Notes: generated by a model from the sequence alone, not told the origin. DNA of 64,000 bases from Thysanoteuthis rhombus (GCA_963457665.1 OY735209.1:61725475-61789474), one strand, 5' to 3'. Shown: positions 44,990-55,792, numbered from the stretch's first letter. Program-made: numbers and translations.

Positions 44990-45290
44990 CCTCATATTTG
45001 TTGTTTTTAAAACAATGTTTCAGCCACTGTTCTCTCCTGTCTGTCAAATCTTGAATGTCAAGCCTTGGTGTGTTTGGCTAAGTACTTCGGCCCTGTGCAT
45101 CTCTGACAACTGAAAGAATCCTGGGGAATAGGTTCCAGATAGAATGTGTATGGGAAAGGGAAGTGTCACTCAAGTCCAAGGCTTGACATTCCAAATATAT
45201 CAGATACCCGAGGAAGACTTTGAAAGTGCAATGCCCAAAACATTATGATAAAAAACTAAGATATTCAAACAATAATTGTATCAGTCTCTG
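44990..45290. mobile_element. possible foldback element
   Basis: TTGAATGTCAAGCCTTGG (45050-45067) and CCAAGGCTTGACATTCCAA (45178-45196) are inverted. Outside them AACAATGTTTCAGCCACTG (45012) and CAATGCCCAAAACATTATG (45232) are weakly inverse. The GTTTCAGCC string resembles the GTTTCGGCC of the foldback element at 19.2 kb. Boundaries are not defined. Confidence 0.4.
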
Positions 45291-45514
45291 TTTTTTAATT
45301 TGAATTCCATTAATCATGCATCCTTGTTCAAACATTATAGGTATTTTTCTGTTTCTTTTGTTTGTTTTTTATTGAATGAAGTATTATAAATCATTTTTTT
45401 TCTAAATTTTTGACTACTTTTCACCTTCATCCTAATTTTATTAGTTGCTATTTATAGCAAACTTTGCTCTGGCCAATTACCTTCCAGCAGTGAGTAAATA
45501 GCATTGGTCAAAAA

Positions 45515-45625
45515 ATAAGATATAAGTCTCATGTGGGATTTGCTCTCACATACCCATAGCCAGGGGAAGAACTATCTAGCCCAGCCTGCTTCACCAATTA
45601 GACTATCAAGACTTCAACTGGAAAC
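45515..45625 (-). mobile_element. tRNA-related SINE head
   Basis: On the minus strand the sequence GTCTAATTGGTGAAGCAGGC is A-box-like. About 45 bp on, GAGAGCAAATCCCACATGAG is B-box-like, as in a tRNA T-arm. Mismatches elsewhere exclude a functional tRNA. Confidence 0.5.
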
Positions 45626-45779
45626 AAAAGTTCAAATAACACCCTTGAATCTATCCTTCATTCCAATAGTACCAATGTTTGTAAAAAGTATCTAATACAT
45701 TTCTGTTTTTTTTAAAAAGATTTTTGATCAATAAAGTATCACAAATCATCATAGTCAAGAATTTTGAAAATATGATTAT

Positions 45780-46246
45780 AGGTATTGACTAGACTTAGCT
45801 TAGTCTGGCAAAAGGCCATGAGTTTGGATCACCCAATGACAATCATACCCATTACATTAGTAATGGTTTGCAAGAATACCCTGCTACCTACTGCTTTATG
45901 GCCAGGTATGTATTTACCAAGTTTAGCTTAGTATGGCAGAAGACCGCATTGATCGGCCATTATAGTAGTATTGGTCAGTAAGATTATCTTGCTAAGCATA
46001 GATCCATGGTGTGATTCTCAACTTATTTACTGAGCTTCACCCATTTGTTCCTGTGGAGGACATCATTGGGGCCTTTGGTACCAATAAGAGATCATGAATT
46101 TGACCTATTTATTCATTGAATCATATCTTATTTGCAACTCTGTGATAGAAGCCTGTAAATATGGTCACCCAGTGAGGATTGAACTCATTACAGTGGTAAT
46201 GATCACCTATGCTAGCTTACTAACCACTGCATAATGGGGAAGCACT
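45780..46246 (-). mobile_element. tRNA-derived SINE with duplicated tail
   Basis: The minus strand from 46246 reads tRNA-like: GCAGTGGTTAGTAAGCTAGC (A box) and AATGAGTTCAATCCTCACTG (B box), spaced as in a tRNA. The body then runs left and includes two copies of the tail motif, seen on the plus strand as ACTTAGCTTAGTCTGGCAAA (45791) and GTTTAGCTTAGTATGGCAGA (45919). The same tail occurs in the SINE at 14.0 kb. Confidence 0.6.
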
Positions 46247-47924
46247 TCTTCCCCAAATATATTTTTTAAAATAGTCCTAGAAAAACAGGAGAGCCTTTCG
46301 ATTTTTTTAAAAACTTTGAAGAGACATATATTACACCATTGATTTGACAGAAACCAACAGAAGAAGCTTTGTGTCACATGTTTTGCTGTTCTACCACTTA
46401 GTCAAACCAGTGACTGCTACTTGAAAACTGATGACAGAAACATTTTTCAAAATATCAACAGAAATATCATCACCTTCACATAAAAATAGCAGAAAATTAT
46501 TGATTTTTTTTTTACTAGTTGAACCCCGTGATTTTCAGCAAGTGTTTGTTGAAGATATAATTAAGGTTTTGGTTCCATTTGAACTATGTATATATTGAAT
46601 TGTACCTTGTTTGAAAATTAGAATCATCATATACACTCGAATCATATAATTTAAATATTTGGAAAAATGTAGCAAAAGATGAGTGAATTTTAGTAAGTTA
46701 AATAATCAGATTTTTTACTTGAAAATAGAGAAAAATAAACATCCAGATTCTGAACAATCAAGATATTATTAATAAACCTGTTAAAATAAATCCCAAAAAA
46801 GTAAGATTCTTTTTTTTTTTTTTTTCCAAAAAATTAAAAGATAAAAACATTTTTTGAAGGGGTTTGTGGAATATTGATGCTAATTTTAAAGTCTGTAGAC
46901 AAAACGGTATGGCCATGAGTGCTAGAACACATGCACATATATAAGGGATGGAACCCCTTGCCACCATTGCTGACTACAGTTGATAGATATATAAAAATCA
47001 GAGGCGGTCAGGGAAATTTTGAAAAACTGACTTGCTAAAAACAAGCCTGGGAACCTATTTGTGCAAAGAAAATTTCACACGGATATGTTGAGTGGTGACT
47101 GAATTACGTTGTCACATACAGAGAGACAGACATTTGATGAATTATTGCAGGATTTAAAGAACCCTTTCTAAAATTAAAGTGGTTACCACATGGGAATTAC
47201 TTCTGTTTATATACAGAAATTTTTGAGAAGCCTCTACATATTGGGCTTCTGACATAAAAATAATTTCTCACAGACTGTCACATGGTGATTACTGCTTCTT
47301 AATGCCACTATCATCCTAAACAAGGCCTTTTGGACATTTTTACATCAAAGGGTTAGTGAGAAAGGAGTTATTTATGCCACAGAATCAAGATTAGTAAAAA
47401 AAAAAGTTAAAATAGTTAATTGATGTTTAAATTCTAAAGTTGCAAACACTAAAACATAACATGCTTGAAATGACAACAAAAAATGAATAAAGCAATTAAA
47501 GTAATGAGAGAGTTAAAATGACTCAAGAGTTAGAAACACAAAATAATTGAGAGCAATAAGAGGAATTTCGAAAAATCAAGGTATATGTATAATATCTGTC
47601 CGAAGTGATATATCAATGTAGGGGATAGAAAAAGTGATAGGTAAAAAACACTATCAAATCAAATCATTTGGAATAACAACAGTTATTAATAAGTATTAGT
47701 TTGTTATACAAAATGAGTTTTTTTACATCATCGAGAATAACACTAAAAGTGTAAGGTTGACTAACTTAATTGCATTATTTTGCTGATTTAATATAAATAA
47801 AAGATATGATTTGTTATAGTTAGATATTTTTTAGTCCTTAACTGCCAGAAGTTTGACTAATTTTCAAGTATGATTTCATATTAGGACATAATGATAACAT
47901 CAACAAAGAATTAGCAGTAGACAT
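46247..47924. other. no gene recognised
   Basis: AT-rich. A poly-T run is at 46809-46825. No open frame with recognisable similarity was found on either strand. Confidence 0.4.
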
Positions 47925-48470
47925 TAATACAATGCTGACTGTCTACCATTGTTTCAATAGGTTTAGATCTGGAAATATGGTTACCAATGATAAACTTTGA
48001 GAGAGGCCAAAATCTGTTGTTAATGATGGACAATTATCATTGGTAATAGCCAAAGACCAAGAAACAACAGTTCAAGCACTTTCAGAAGTCTTTAGGACTT
48101 CAGCAGTAACCATATCATGTCACTGAAGCACAGTAAGAAAGACAAAAATGTTGGAAAAATGGGTCTAACACGAACTGAATGCAATGCTCCGTGACAGTGA
48201 CAATCCAACATCTCCAAGCTGACTATGTCTAAGCTTGGAGAAGGTATGAAGTCTTGCATTCACCTGATTTTCATCATCTTTTCAACCATTTTGAACTTCA
48301 TCCCAGGAATAAAAGGTTCAATTACAAAAAAAATCCATAAGTCATGCTTTTACTGAATTTGTGACTACTAAACTAGACAAATTTTATTAGATATTTACCA
48401 CTTTTTGTAATTATATCTTTCAACTTTCGGTTCGAAAAATGTCATTTCATCTAAAACAACACAATAAAAA
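47925..48470 (+). pseudogene. mariner transposase relic (SETMAR/irritans-like)
   Basis: Plus-strand translation, with stops, gives VYHCFNRFRSGN (about 47943), then ERPKSVVNDGQLSLVIA and DQETTVQALSEVF, then KTKMLEKWV followed by HELN (to about 48180). This is the N-terminal paired-like DNA-binding region and linker of a mariner transposase. A weaker C-terminal trace (EFVTTKLDKFY, about 48356-48390) may follow. The catalytic core is not recognisable, so most of it is deleted or decayed. It differs from the family at 24.4, 42.8 and 44.1 kb. Confidence 0.7.
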
Positions 48471-48526
48471 TCTTTCATTATTTCTACAAAGGTAAATAAA
48501 TAAAATCAGTTTTTAGAAAAATAGCT

Positions 48527-48957
48527 TTGGTTACTCATTCGATATGAAACGTCACATGACCAACATTTTTTTTTTCTATGTGCAGCAAGCTTTGTCAGGG
48601 GTAATCAATTAAAACATTTGAAAAAGGGGTGATGAATGAAAAATTTACTTCTGTCTCTTTTTGTCTTGCATTTATCACTAAAAAGTCAACAAACAAACTG
48701 GCACAAACAAAGAACCTATTTAGCATAAACTTACATTGCAAACTGCTCCCCCTAAAAACCTATTGAACAGGGGCATTCTTATTTTTTAAATTGTTTTTTA
48801 TTGACATAATAAGGAGTAAATGTTGAGATTTTCATCCCTCTAGCTCTATTAGTGAGGCCTGTACACATGATACATACATAGCCAGCCAGCCAGCCAGTCA
48901 GACCAACTTAAGAACTGAAAGAGAACTATATTGACAGTTTTGTTTGAGGGTTTCCAA
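48527..48957 (+). repeat. dispersed ~430-bp repeat, form A, copy 10
   Basis: Complete form A: GGTTACTCATTCGATATGAA, GGGTAATCAATTAAAACATT, TAGCATAAACTTACATTGCA, CATACATAGCCAGCCAGCCA (48876) and GACCAACTTAAGAACTGAAA, ending TATTGACAGTTTTG. The (CAGC)n run is part of the family. Confidence 0.75.
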
Positions 48958-49514
48958 TACTCTGCAAAAGAACCAAAATTTCTCTTGAACTGACAAAAAT
49001 GCAAAAATAACTCTAGATAGCAACGCATCTTCTGAGTGATAATTTTTAATAAGGTGAGAAAGTGCACAGACAAAAACAATCAAACTAAACAATGATTGCT
49101 CTGCTGTTCCCTTCACAAAATAAAAACCAATTTACTCTGACAAAATTTCAATGTTTATCGGAATATTGGAAAAGTGCCATCAAAAATAGATTTCTGACAA
49201 ATTCTTTCACAGAGAATTCTATCATTGTTTTTTCCCCCCCTTTACAACTACTTTGAAAGTAGCGGTTTTCTTGACAAGGAACAATCATTTATCATTGCAT
49301 CCTTGGCTTTGAAGTAAAGTGGACCAACTACATCAGAGAGATCTTAAAATGGAAAATGCAGGTGTGCTCTGCGTGGAATCAGGTTGAGCAAGGACGACAG
49401 GTTTTCATGGAATGATGAACATTTTCATGTAGCGCAAAACTCAGGTGTTTTTGTCATAGGAGAACAATCTGCATTGTTTCAAACCTATATCAATGAAGAT
49501 GGGTACTTCAGAAA
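48958..49514. other. no feature recognised; possible broken coding stretch at 49340-49514
   Basis: In one plus-strand frame about 54 codons are open from 49357 to 49518 (including IRLSKDDRFSWNDEHFHVAQ), ending in a stop just where the next long open frame starts in another frame. This is suggestive only. Confidence 0.25.
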
Positions 49515-50027
49515 ATGATAAGCATTTTGTTGACCGGCAAATCCTTTTGGATGAAACAATTGTCTTCAAGTGGTGTTTGTCGCCAGGAACAACTTTTGTT
49601 CATTTTCATGGCCCAATTAACCTTGGCATGCAACGTATGTGATCTATATCCTAATCAAGAGGCTTTCTCCCATGAAGAGCTGTTCACAGCCTGTGGTCAA
49701 CAGAGTATGTCAAGAGTCAAAGCAGTAGTTGTTACTTTCATCCGGAGAAAAAAGTTTGTCCACTTTGCGTCAGTTTTCGTCGCCTTTCACATTGCATCTG
49801 GAGTGTTGCATTTTCTGAAATCATTCATAAATGAGCCTCAAAGCCTCAAAATCGAGAAAAGGAAAAAAAATAAACAGATACTGAATTGTCACCACAGCAT
49901 TTTTTTCTTTTTCGTCTCTATTACTTTTTGTCTTTACTGTGGACATGCAAATCATAGGTTCTACCTTTTAGTTGCCGCATTTCCCTTGGTAGATCATAAA
50001 ACAACAAATGTGATTCGGATAGCCTAA
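49515..50027 (+). CDS. unrecognised 170-codon open frame, doubtful
   Basis: This is the longest open frame in the window that is not visibly a retrotransposon or simple repeat. It starts MISILLTGKSFWMKQLSSSG. It has a Cys-containing middle (CNVCDLYP), a basic patch (EKRKKNKQ, about residues 112-119) and a hydrophobic Phe-rich segment around residues 126-140. I recognise no domain. Codon use looks like the surrounding AT-rich DNA. It may be chance, or a relic of a coding region together with the open stretch just upstream in another frame. Confidence 0.2.
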   Translation: MISILLTGKSFWMKQLSSSGVCRQEQLLFIFMAQLTLACNVCDLYPNQEAFSHEELFTACGQQSMSRVKAVVVTFIRRKKFVHFASVFVAFHIASGVLHFLKSFINEPQSLKIEKRKKNKQILNCHHSIFFFFVSITFCLYCGHANHRFYLLVAAFPLVDHKTTNVIRIA

Positions 50028-50134
50028 TTGGCGATGCTCATTATCTCAGAGTGTATATCCTGTATTGATAGAATATGTTTGATAGAAACAGGATATCATC
50101 AAGAATTGATTGAACCACAGCAATAAGTGTCTGG

Positions 50135-51775
50135 TACCTCTTCGGCTAAGAGCTAAGAGCCAGTATTTTCTGAATTTGTCTAGATCATCTCACCATTTTG
50201 TTGGTCTCGGTTTTGTATGTGATCTTTGGGGATCCATGTTGTGAGTTGTGATGTCCATCGGTTGTCTGCCATTCTTGCAACATGGCCTGCCCGTTGCTAT
50301 TTAGGTTTTCTAATAGATTCTATGATATCTCAGACTCCCGTTCTCTTCTTGATACATAGTGCTGCCTTGTGATCTCTCAATTTGAGGTTGAGCATGATTC
50401 TTTCATGCACATGCTGCATGCTTCTCAGCTTGAGGTTCAGTCTCTTGGTTTGGTTCCATGTTTCAGCTCCATAGGTGACTATCAGGAGAATGCATTGGTC
50501 GTTTATTCTTCTTTTTAGGATTATTGGAATTGTCTTGTTTTTGAAGGTTGAGCTTGCTCTGCAAAAGGCTTGTCATCCTAGGGTGATTCTTCACTTGATT
50601 TCTTCTTCTTTTGTGGGTTTCATAGCAATTTGTTGTCCTAAATAGATGTAGTGGTCTACTTTCCCCAGTTTTGCATCTTCAGTTTTAACAGTTATAAAAC
50701 AGATACATAACAACAGAGACAGAATTGTCGAACATACCCAAGAATTATGCCAAGAATGCTACTCTTCAAGACACAGGCAGCAAAACGATCAGGATACACA
50801 AGACCCAGACAATTAGTTTGAGGACTTCCCAGAAGTTACACCATCAGTGGTAAAACAAGCCATCAAACAAACTAAAAAAAAGAGAAGGCCTTGAACCAGA
50901 TAACATCACCATTGATCTACTCAAAAAAGCTGGTAAGATCGTCAACAAAAAACTAGCTAATCTATTCACCTGGTGTCTAAAACAGAGTAAAGTCTCAAAA
51001 GACTGGAACACAGTAATCATAATGCTTCTACATAAAAAAGGAAACCCTAAAGACATTAACAACTACAAGGCTATAAGCCTACTAAACTCCATCTATAAAC
51101 TATTCACAAAAATCATCACCAACCTAATCACTAAAACACTAGATGTAAACCAACCACAAGAACAGGCTAGATTTAGAAGCTACTTGACCATGGACTATCT
51201 CCATTCAATATATCAGCTGAAAGAGGGGGCAGCAGAATACAAAATGCCACTTGCTGTAGCATTTATAGACTTCAAGAAAGCATTTGACTCAGTAGAAAAT
51301 CATGAAGGCCATCACTCTACAAATTGTAGATCCTGTATACATCGAAGTACTGCAACATATATACAATCACAGCAACTCCTTTATCAGGCTAAACAAAGAC
51401 TCTGAACCCTTCCAGCTACAAAAAAGAATATGACAAGATGATACCAACTCACCCAAATTTTTCACAGCCTGCCTCGAGATGATCTTCCATAACCTGGACT
51501 GGGAGAATAGAGGAATCAAAATAGCTGGCAAATATCTGAGCAACCTCAGATTTGCAGATGACATCATCCTTTTTGCAGAGAACCTATACGATCTCCAACT
51601 AAGATGAATTAAACAAAGGAAGCAAAAAAGTCAGCCTACACATGAACTTCAGAAAAATGAAAGTCATGAGCAATAATCACATTGAGAATAAGGACATAAC
51701 TGTCAAATTCAAAGATACAAAACTTGGGAAAGTAGACCACTACAATATCATATAGAGATTAACAATAGAAAGTCT
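50135..51775 (-). mobile_element. RTE-type retrotransposon with 5' inversion
   Basis: The minus-strand part, 50690-50135, covers the C-terminal domain and 3' region. The plus-strand part, 50695-51775, covers the linker end, RT fingers, palm motif A and motif C. In RTE order the plus part ends at the GGGAAAGTAGACCACTAC block, about where the minus part begins. The two pieces therefore form one collinear element whose 5' part is inverted. The extreme 3' end and tail are missing at about 50135. Confidence 0.75.
51022..51405 (+). pseudogene. RTE reverse transcriptase, fingers and motif A
   Basis: A 127-codon open frame. MLLHKKGNPKDINNYKAISL is the fingers region. LAVAFIDFKKAFDSVE carries catalytic motif A with its Asp. 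The frame is lost after about 51310. Downstream, in another frame, YLSNLRFADDIILFAE (about 51533-51580) keeps an intact FADD motif C, the only one I see in the window. In an intact element it would copy element RNA onto nicked target DNA in the nucleus. Confidence 0.85.
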
Positions 51776-51789
51776 CTACAACATTTTAA

Positions 51790-51950
51790 AGCTGGAATTT
51801 CCATACCCTCTCTCTCCTTGAAATTTTCTTTTAGTCCCTCTCTCTCTCTCTCTCACTTTTGATTTGTTTTTTTACTCTCTCTCAGAGTTTCCTTAACTTT
51901 CACTCTCTTTTTCTTGGAAATTTTCTTTATAAGAAATCTCTCTAGCTTGC

Positions 51951-51992
<42 letters not shown>

Positions 51993-52015
51993 AGAAATTT
52001 CCTTTCACTCTTTTG

Positions 52016-52047
<32 letters not shown>

Positions 52048-52080
52048 GGTAAATTTTTTATTTCAACCTTTCATTTTCTC
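51790..52080. repeat. (CT)n-rich array with a higher-order unit
   Basis: Four or so (CT)n runs alternate with a spacer of the type GAAATTTTCTTT or AGAAATTTCCTTTCACTC, giving a loose period of about 60-70 bp. It begins right after the RTE copy. Confidence 0.85.
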
Positions 52081-52891
52081 TCATAGAGAATAATGACAAG
52101 AGAAGAAATTTAAAAGCCAACCCATCGCTTTATGACAGTCATCCATTGACAATCTATTTGTACTTCTTTCTTGATATTTATTAGTCTTACTTCAGTCTGG
52201 CTTAGTAAATATCAGCCAGAGAGAAACTTGTTTGTCAGTGCCGTACAAAATTAGATGAACCCATCTTGCTGACAAACAAGCCAATTGACTGTGTATCGAA
52301 AGTGAAAGTAACCTTTTGCAGACTCATGGCTCCAGCTAATCTGAGAACCTATGATCAATTCAGTCATTCCAATCAGACTTGATTGTTGATAAGTCTGCAG
52401 GGTACGGTATCAATGTCAATGATGACTGTGGCAAGAGATGGTGAATGGGACTTTTGGTGCCTGAGGGCCAAGAATCACGTTTCTGAGTACATGCTTGGTT
52501 AATTCTTCTCATGGTTAGACAATAGAATTTGACATATGCTGAACACATGGCTAATTTGGTAAATCTTGAATTAGTGACACATCATAGTACTAACAGTCTT
52601 AATGTAACTTTTCAATGATTTATTGAAGCAGCAAAAAAATATTTCTATCTTATCAATTTTTTGCTACTGTTCGTTTCCATCTTGACCCTTCTACCGGTCA
52701 AATTACATTCGACTTACCATTGGCTTACCAGTAGAGTGACATTACAATTGTTTCCCTCGGGACATCATCATGCCTAGGTATACCTGAATGACTATAATGA
52801 TGCTACAGGGTCCAATCTTAAATAGATATTCCCAAATTTGTTGAACATTCTTTCAAAATAACAGCACCCATTCAAAGAAAATTACAAGAAA
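52081..52891. other. no gene recognised
   Basis: A SINE-tail-like string GGCTTAGTAAATATCAGCC is at about 52197. No coding similarity is seen before the piggyBac relic. Confidence 0.35.
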
Positions 52892-53340
52892 GTGAAGAAG
52901 AATGTTCCCAATGCTGTTATGGGTGGTATGGATAGATAAAATCAAATGACCGTTCAGTATGTTTGTGAGCTTAGGAGTAGAATATGTTGGAGAAAGGTTA
53001 TATTTCATTTGTTCGATAGAATCCTAACAAATGCCTATATCCCATATAGAAGAATCTAAACTTACAGAGAACCCCTTTTGACTCATTTAAAATTCATCAT
53101 ATCAGTTATAGAAGGTAAGTGGTTGGTATGGGGATCCACACTAAAGGGTATGTCAATTATTGGTGATCCATCGGTAAGAGAATCTGCAAGGCATTTCATC
53201 AATAAAATCCCAGAGGGTAAGAAGATGAACTGGGCGTATTGTGCAAAGGCAAAACAAGCTGGTTACAAAGGCACCTGAATTGGTGCATGATGTAAAGAAT
53301 GCTAAGATAGGTTGAGTTGCCTTGAGTGCTTTGAGAAGTA
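52892..53340 (+). pseudogene. piggyBac-like transposase relic
   Basis: The plus-strand frame reads KNVPNAVMGGMDR, then a stop, NQMTVQYVCELRSRICWRKV, IFHLFDRILTNAYIPYRR, a stop, and EPLLTHLKFIISVIEG. The MGGMDR-x-DQ and WWRKVFFHLxD-type strings are signatures of the C-terminal half of the piggyBac/PGBD transposase core. A separate open frame, 53078-53278, continues with GDPSVRESARHFINKIPEGK and AKQAGYKGT, matching the segment before the Cys-rich C-terminal domain. The zinc-finger Cys pattern is mostly lost. The N-terminal catalytic region is absent. Confidence 0.75.
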
Positions 53341-53859
53341 TTACAGATGAAACAAATTTGCAGTAGAAATGTATGAAACGAAACCAACTCACAATTCATA
53401 CACCTGCTGAAGTCTTTATTGTAACCATAGATATGGTTAATGAACAATTTATGCAAAAATGTTATTTGATTTCAAGTGGAATTGTCGTCACTTTATCCTA
53501 ATTTTTCAGTTTATTCGTGAAAAAATCCAGTGAATGGCACTGTATAGCTGGAAGAAAATCAACTAGTAAAAAAACTGACATATGCTTTTTATTGCAACTA
53601 AGGCTGGGTTTCCCAAAACAGTAAGTAAATAACAGGATGGATTGAACTTTCAACCCTTTATGCCAGAGGGTGGCTCATTTACTTCACAACTGCTCTTAAC
53701 TAAGGCCAAATCATCGAAGATGAAGGTAAAGAGTCGCAAAAAATTAATGAAAAAGATTACAATAATTCATCAAATGAATTTTTTAAAAGTTGCTTATTTC
53801 TATCTGTTGGTCAAAATTGATAGATCAAAATATGACTAAAATTCAAAAGAACAAAGTTT
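53341..53859. other. no gene; weak minus-strand SINE-like string at 53630-53690
   Basis: On the minus strand AAAGTTCAATCCATCCTG is B-box-like, with a possible A box about 30 bp before it. This is weak evidence for a SINE head. The 65-codon plus-strand open frame has no recognisable similarity. Confidence 0.3.
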
Positions 53860-54120
53860 TAATTATAAATTAATATCAATTGATAATGCCTCATCTAATG
53901 ATAATAAAATTCAATATTTTTTCAATATCACTACTAATTCCCGTCATGTGCCCAAAAAATTTGAAAAAGGGGTGATCAATGAATGAATTACTTCATTCAC
54001 CTTTTGATGCTCAGTTATCACTGAAGAAGTTTGTTTTTTGTATAAAAAAAGGTAGACCAAAACAAAAAGATCAATTTAACATGAACCTTTATCATGAATT
54101 GAACTCCTATACAGTCCAAT
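53860..54120 (+). repeat. dispersed ~430-bp repeat, form A, copy 11 (partial)
   Basis: The left flank ATCAATTGATAATGCCTCAT matches copy 7. TTTGAAAAAGGGGTGATCAA and a GATCAATTTAACATGAACC block follow. The 5' core around the TCTTTTGGCAGC string is deleted and the 3' half is missing. Confidence 0.6.
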
Positions 54121-54735
54121 TTTGATCCTACAACAGCCAGGCATGTTTTTGTTATCATTTTATCACAACAGTTATTCAACAATCGATGAAAACAAAACTC
54201 CAGGAATTCAGAATAAAGAATTAGCTACAGAAAAGACTTAGATTCCACATCTCTGAGGATCTTTCTTAGACAATGTCATACGCAATAGGGCCACCAAAGA
54301 CAAGATAGTCTTGTACAAACACATTTTTCTTCTCTGAAGCTTAACGGACTATCTAATAAAAGAACTACTCTTAAGTTGTATTTGAGAGCAAATATTTTCA
54401 CAATTACTAATATTTTAATGAGTTTTCCGCCAATCAATTCTCTGATTGCTTATCATTCAAATGACACATTCTGTACATATGTGGTCTATTATGTTGATTA
54501 AAAAAGACCACTAAACGATTAGTATTTGCAGACCTCGGTGTAGCTGAGAAAGGGGGTGGAAGTGCCCGCACCCCCAGGGACCGCAATGGAGCTTTATAAA
54601 TTGTAGTTGATCTACTGCATCATTCTGAATGATGGGGGAGGCCCTTCAAACAGCCAAGTCTCTAGCTAAGCCTCTGTCTCTGGAGATTTCAAATGGGATA
54701 TAATATGAGAGGGATGTTGCCAGATTCTTATTAAA
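54121..54735. other. no gene recognised
   Basis: A GC-richer patch at 54540-54640 (CCCGCACCCCCAGGGACCGC) stands out from AT-rich surroundings but has no readable coding similarity. Confidence 0.4.
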
Positions 54736-55145
54736 AACCATCAACCAAAACTGTCATGAAAACTGTCAACATAGGTTTCTTCAGTTTTCAAGTTGGTCCA
54801 GCTTGCTGGCTGGCTGGCTGGCTGGCTGTCTATGTGTATATATCACTCATACAGATCATACCAATGAAGCTAGAGGGCTGGAAATTTTTTTTATAATTCC
54901 CCCCAAAATAGGTTTTTTAGTGGGAAGTGCAATTTACAAGGAAGGCTTATGCTAAATTGGAGCCTTTGTTTGTGTCTCATTGGGTTCGTGTTTGTCTTTT
55001 GAGAATTCAGACTATTTAATGGCAAGAAGTAACTTATTCATCGATCACCCATTTTTCAAATTTATTAATTGATCACCCTATTACAGCATGCTGATAAGAG
55101 ACGTTGTTCATGAGACAGTTTCTATTAAGTGACTAACCAGACCTG
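54736..55145 (-). repeat. dispersed ~430-bp repeat, form A, copy 12
   Basis: A complete form A copy on the minus strand. The plus strand reads CATCAACCAAAACTGTCATG, a second AAAACTGTCAACATAGG, CTGGCTGGCTGGCTGGCTGT (54812), TTAATTGATCACCCTATTAC, and ends GAGACAGTTTCTATTAAGTG. The two ends carry AAACTGTC in inverse orientation. Confidence 0.8.
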
Positions 55146-55526
55146 TCTCCTTTTCTGGCTGAATCTCTACTTCGCCAATAATGTAAATTTTTCTTTAAAA
55201 ATATAGTATACTGAAGTGTTTTCTCTTATATATAACTGGCCTCCTGCCAAAGTTGACATTTAGTGTAACAACTTTTTAGTTATTACTGCCTGAATAATAT
55301 AGTTATGGCAGAGAGGTTTCCCTAAGTATTTACCTTCCTACTCTCTCCTTTGTCAACACTGGTGGCATGCCAAAAACCAGATATTTTGTCATTATATCAG
55401 TTGATAGGACAGATTGCAAACAGGTAAATTCATACCTTTCCCAAGAACATTTGTGCTAAGTGAACATAAATAGCTTCCAACAGAATTCAATGTCAGTTCA
55501 GCAATTCTGATTTTCCATGACAATAA

Positions 55527-55562
<36 letters not shown>

Positions 55563-55569
55563 AATTATT
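55146..55569. other. no gene; (TA)n at 55531-55560
   Basis: Mostly unclassified AT-rich sequence ending in a TA microsatellite. Confidence 0.5.
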
Positions 55570-55792
55570 CAATGCTCTTCCATAGGAACAGAGCAGTCTG
55601 GTGGATAGGGAATTTATGCGCAAATAAATATATCACATAAATTTAGCCTTACTGATCGTCCAGTAGGATTATTGGTCTCCGGGTCTGAGGCAAAGGTTTC
55701 AATCCTGCCTCATGATACTGGATGGGATATTGTAAAGTCTGTAACCACACTGAAGAGATGTAATACATCAAAACAGCTGTCTTTGGATGACT

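Noticed and set aside
46175..46246. Possible intact tRNA gene on the minus strand
   Set aside because: A and B boxes are visible but the acceptor stem does not pair and the body continues as a SINE with a shared tail, so it is a SINE head.
48882..54830. (CAGC)n and (GGCT)n runs as independent microsatellites
   Set aside because: They occur at the same position within copies of the 430-bp family (for example 17722, 48882, 54812) and so belong to that element.
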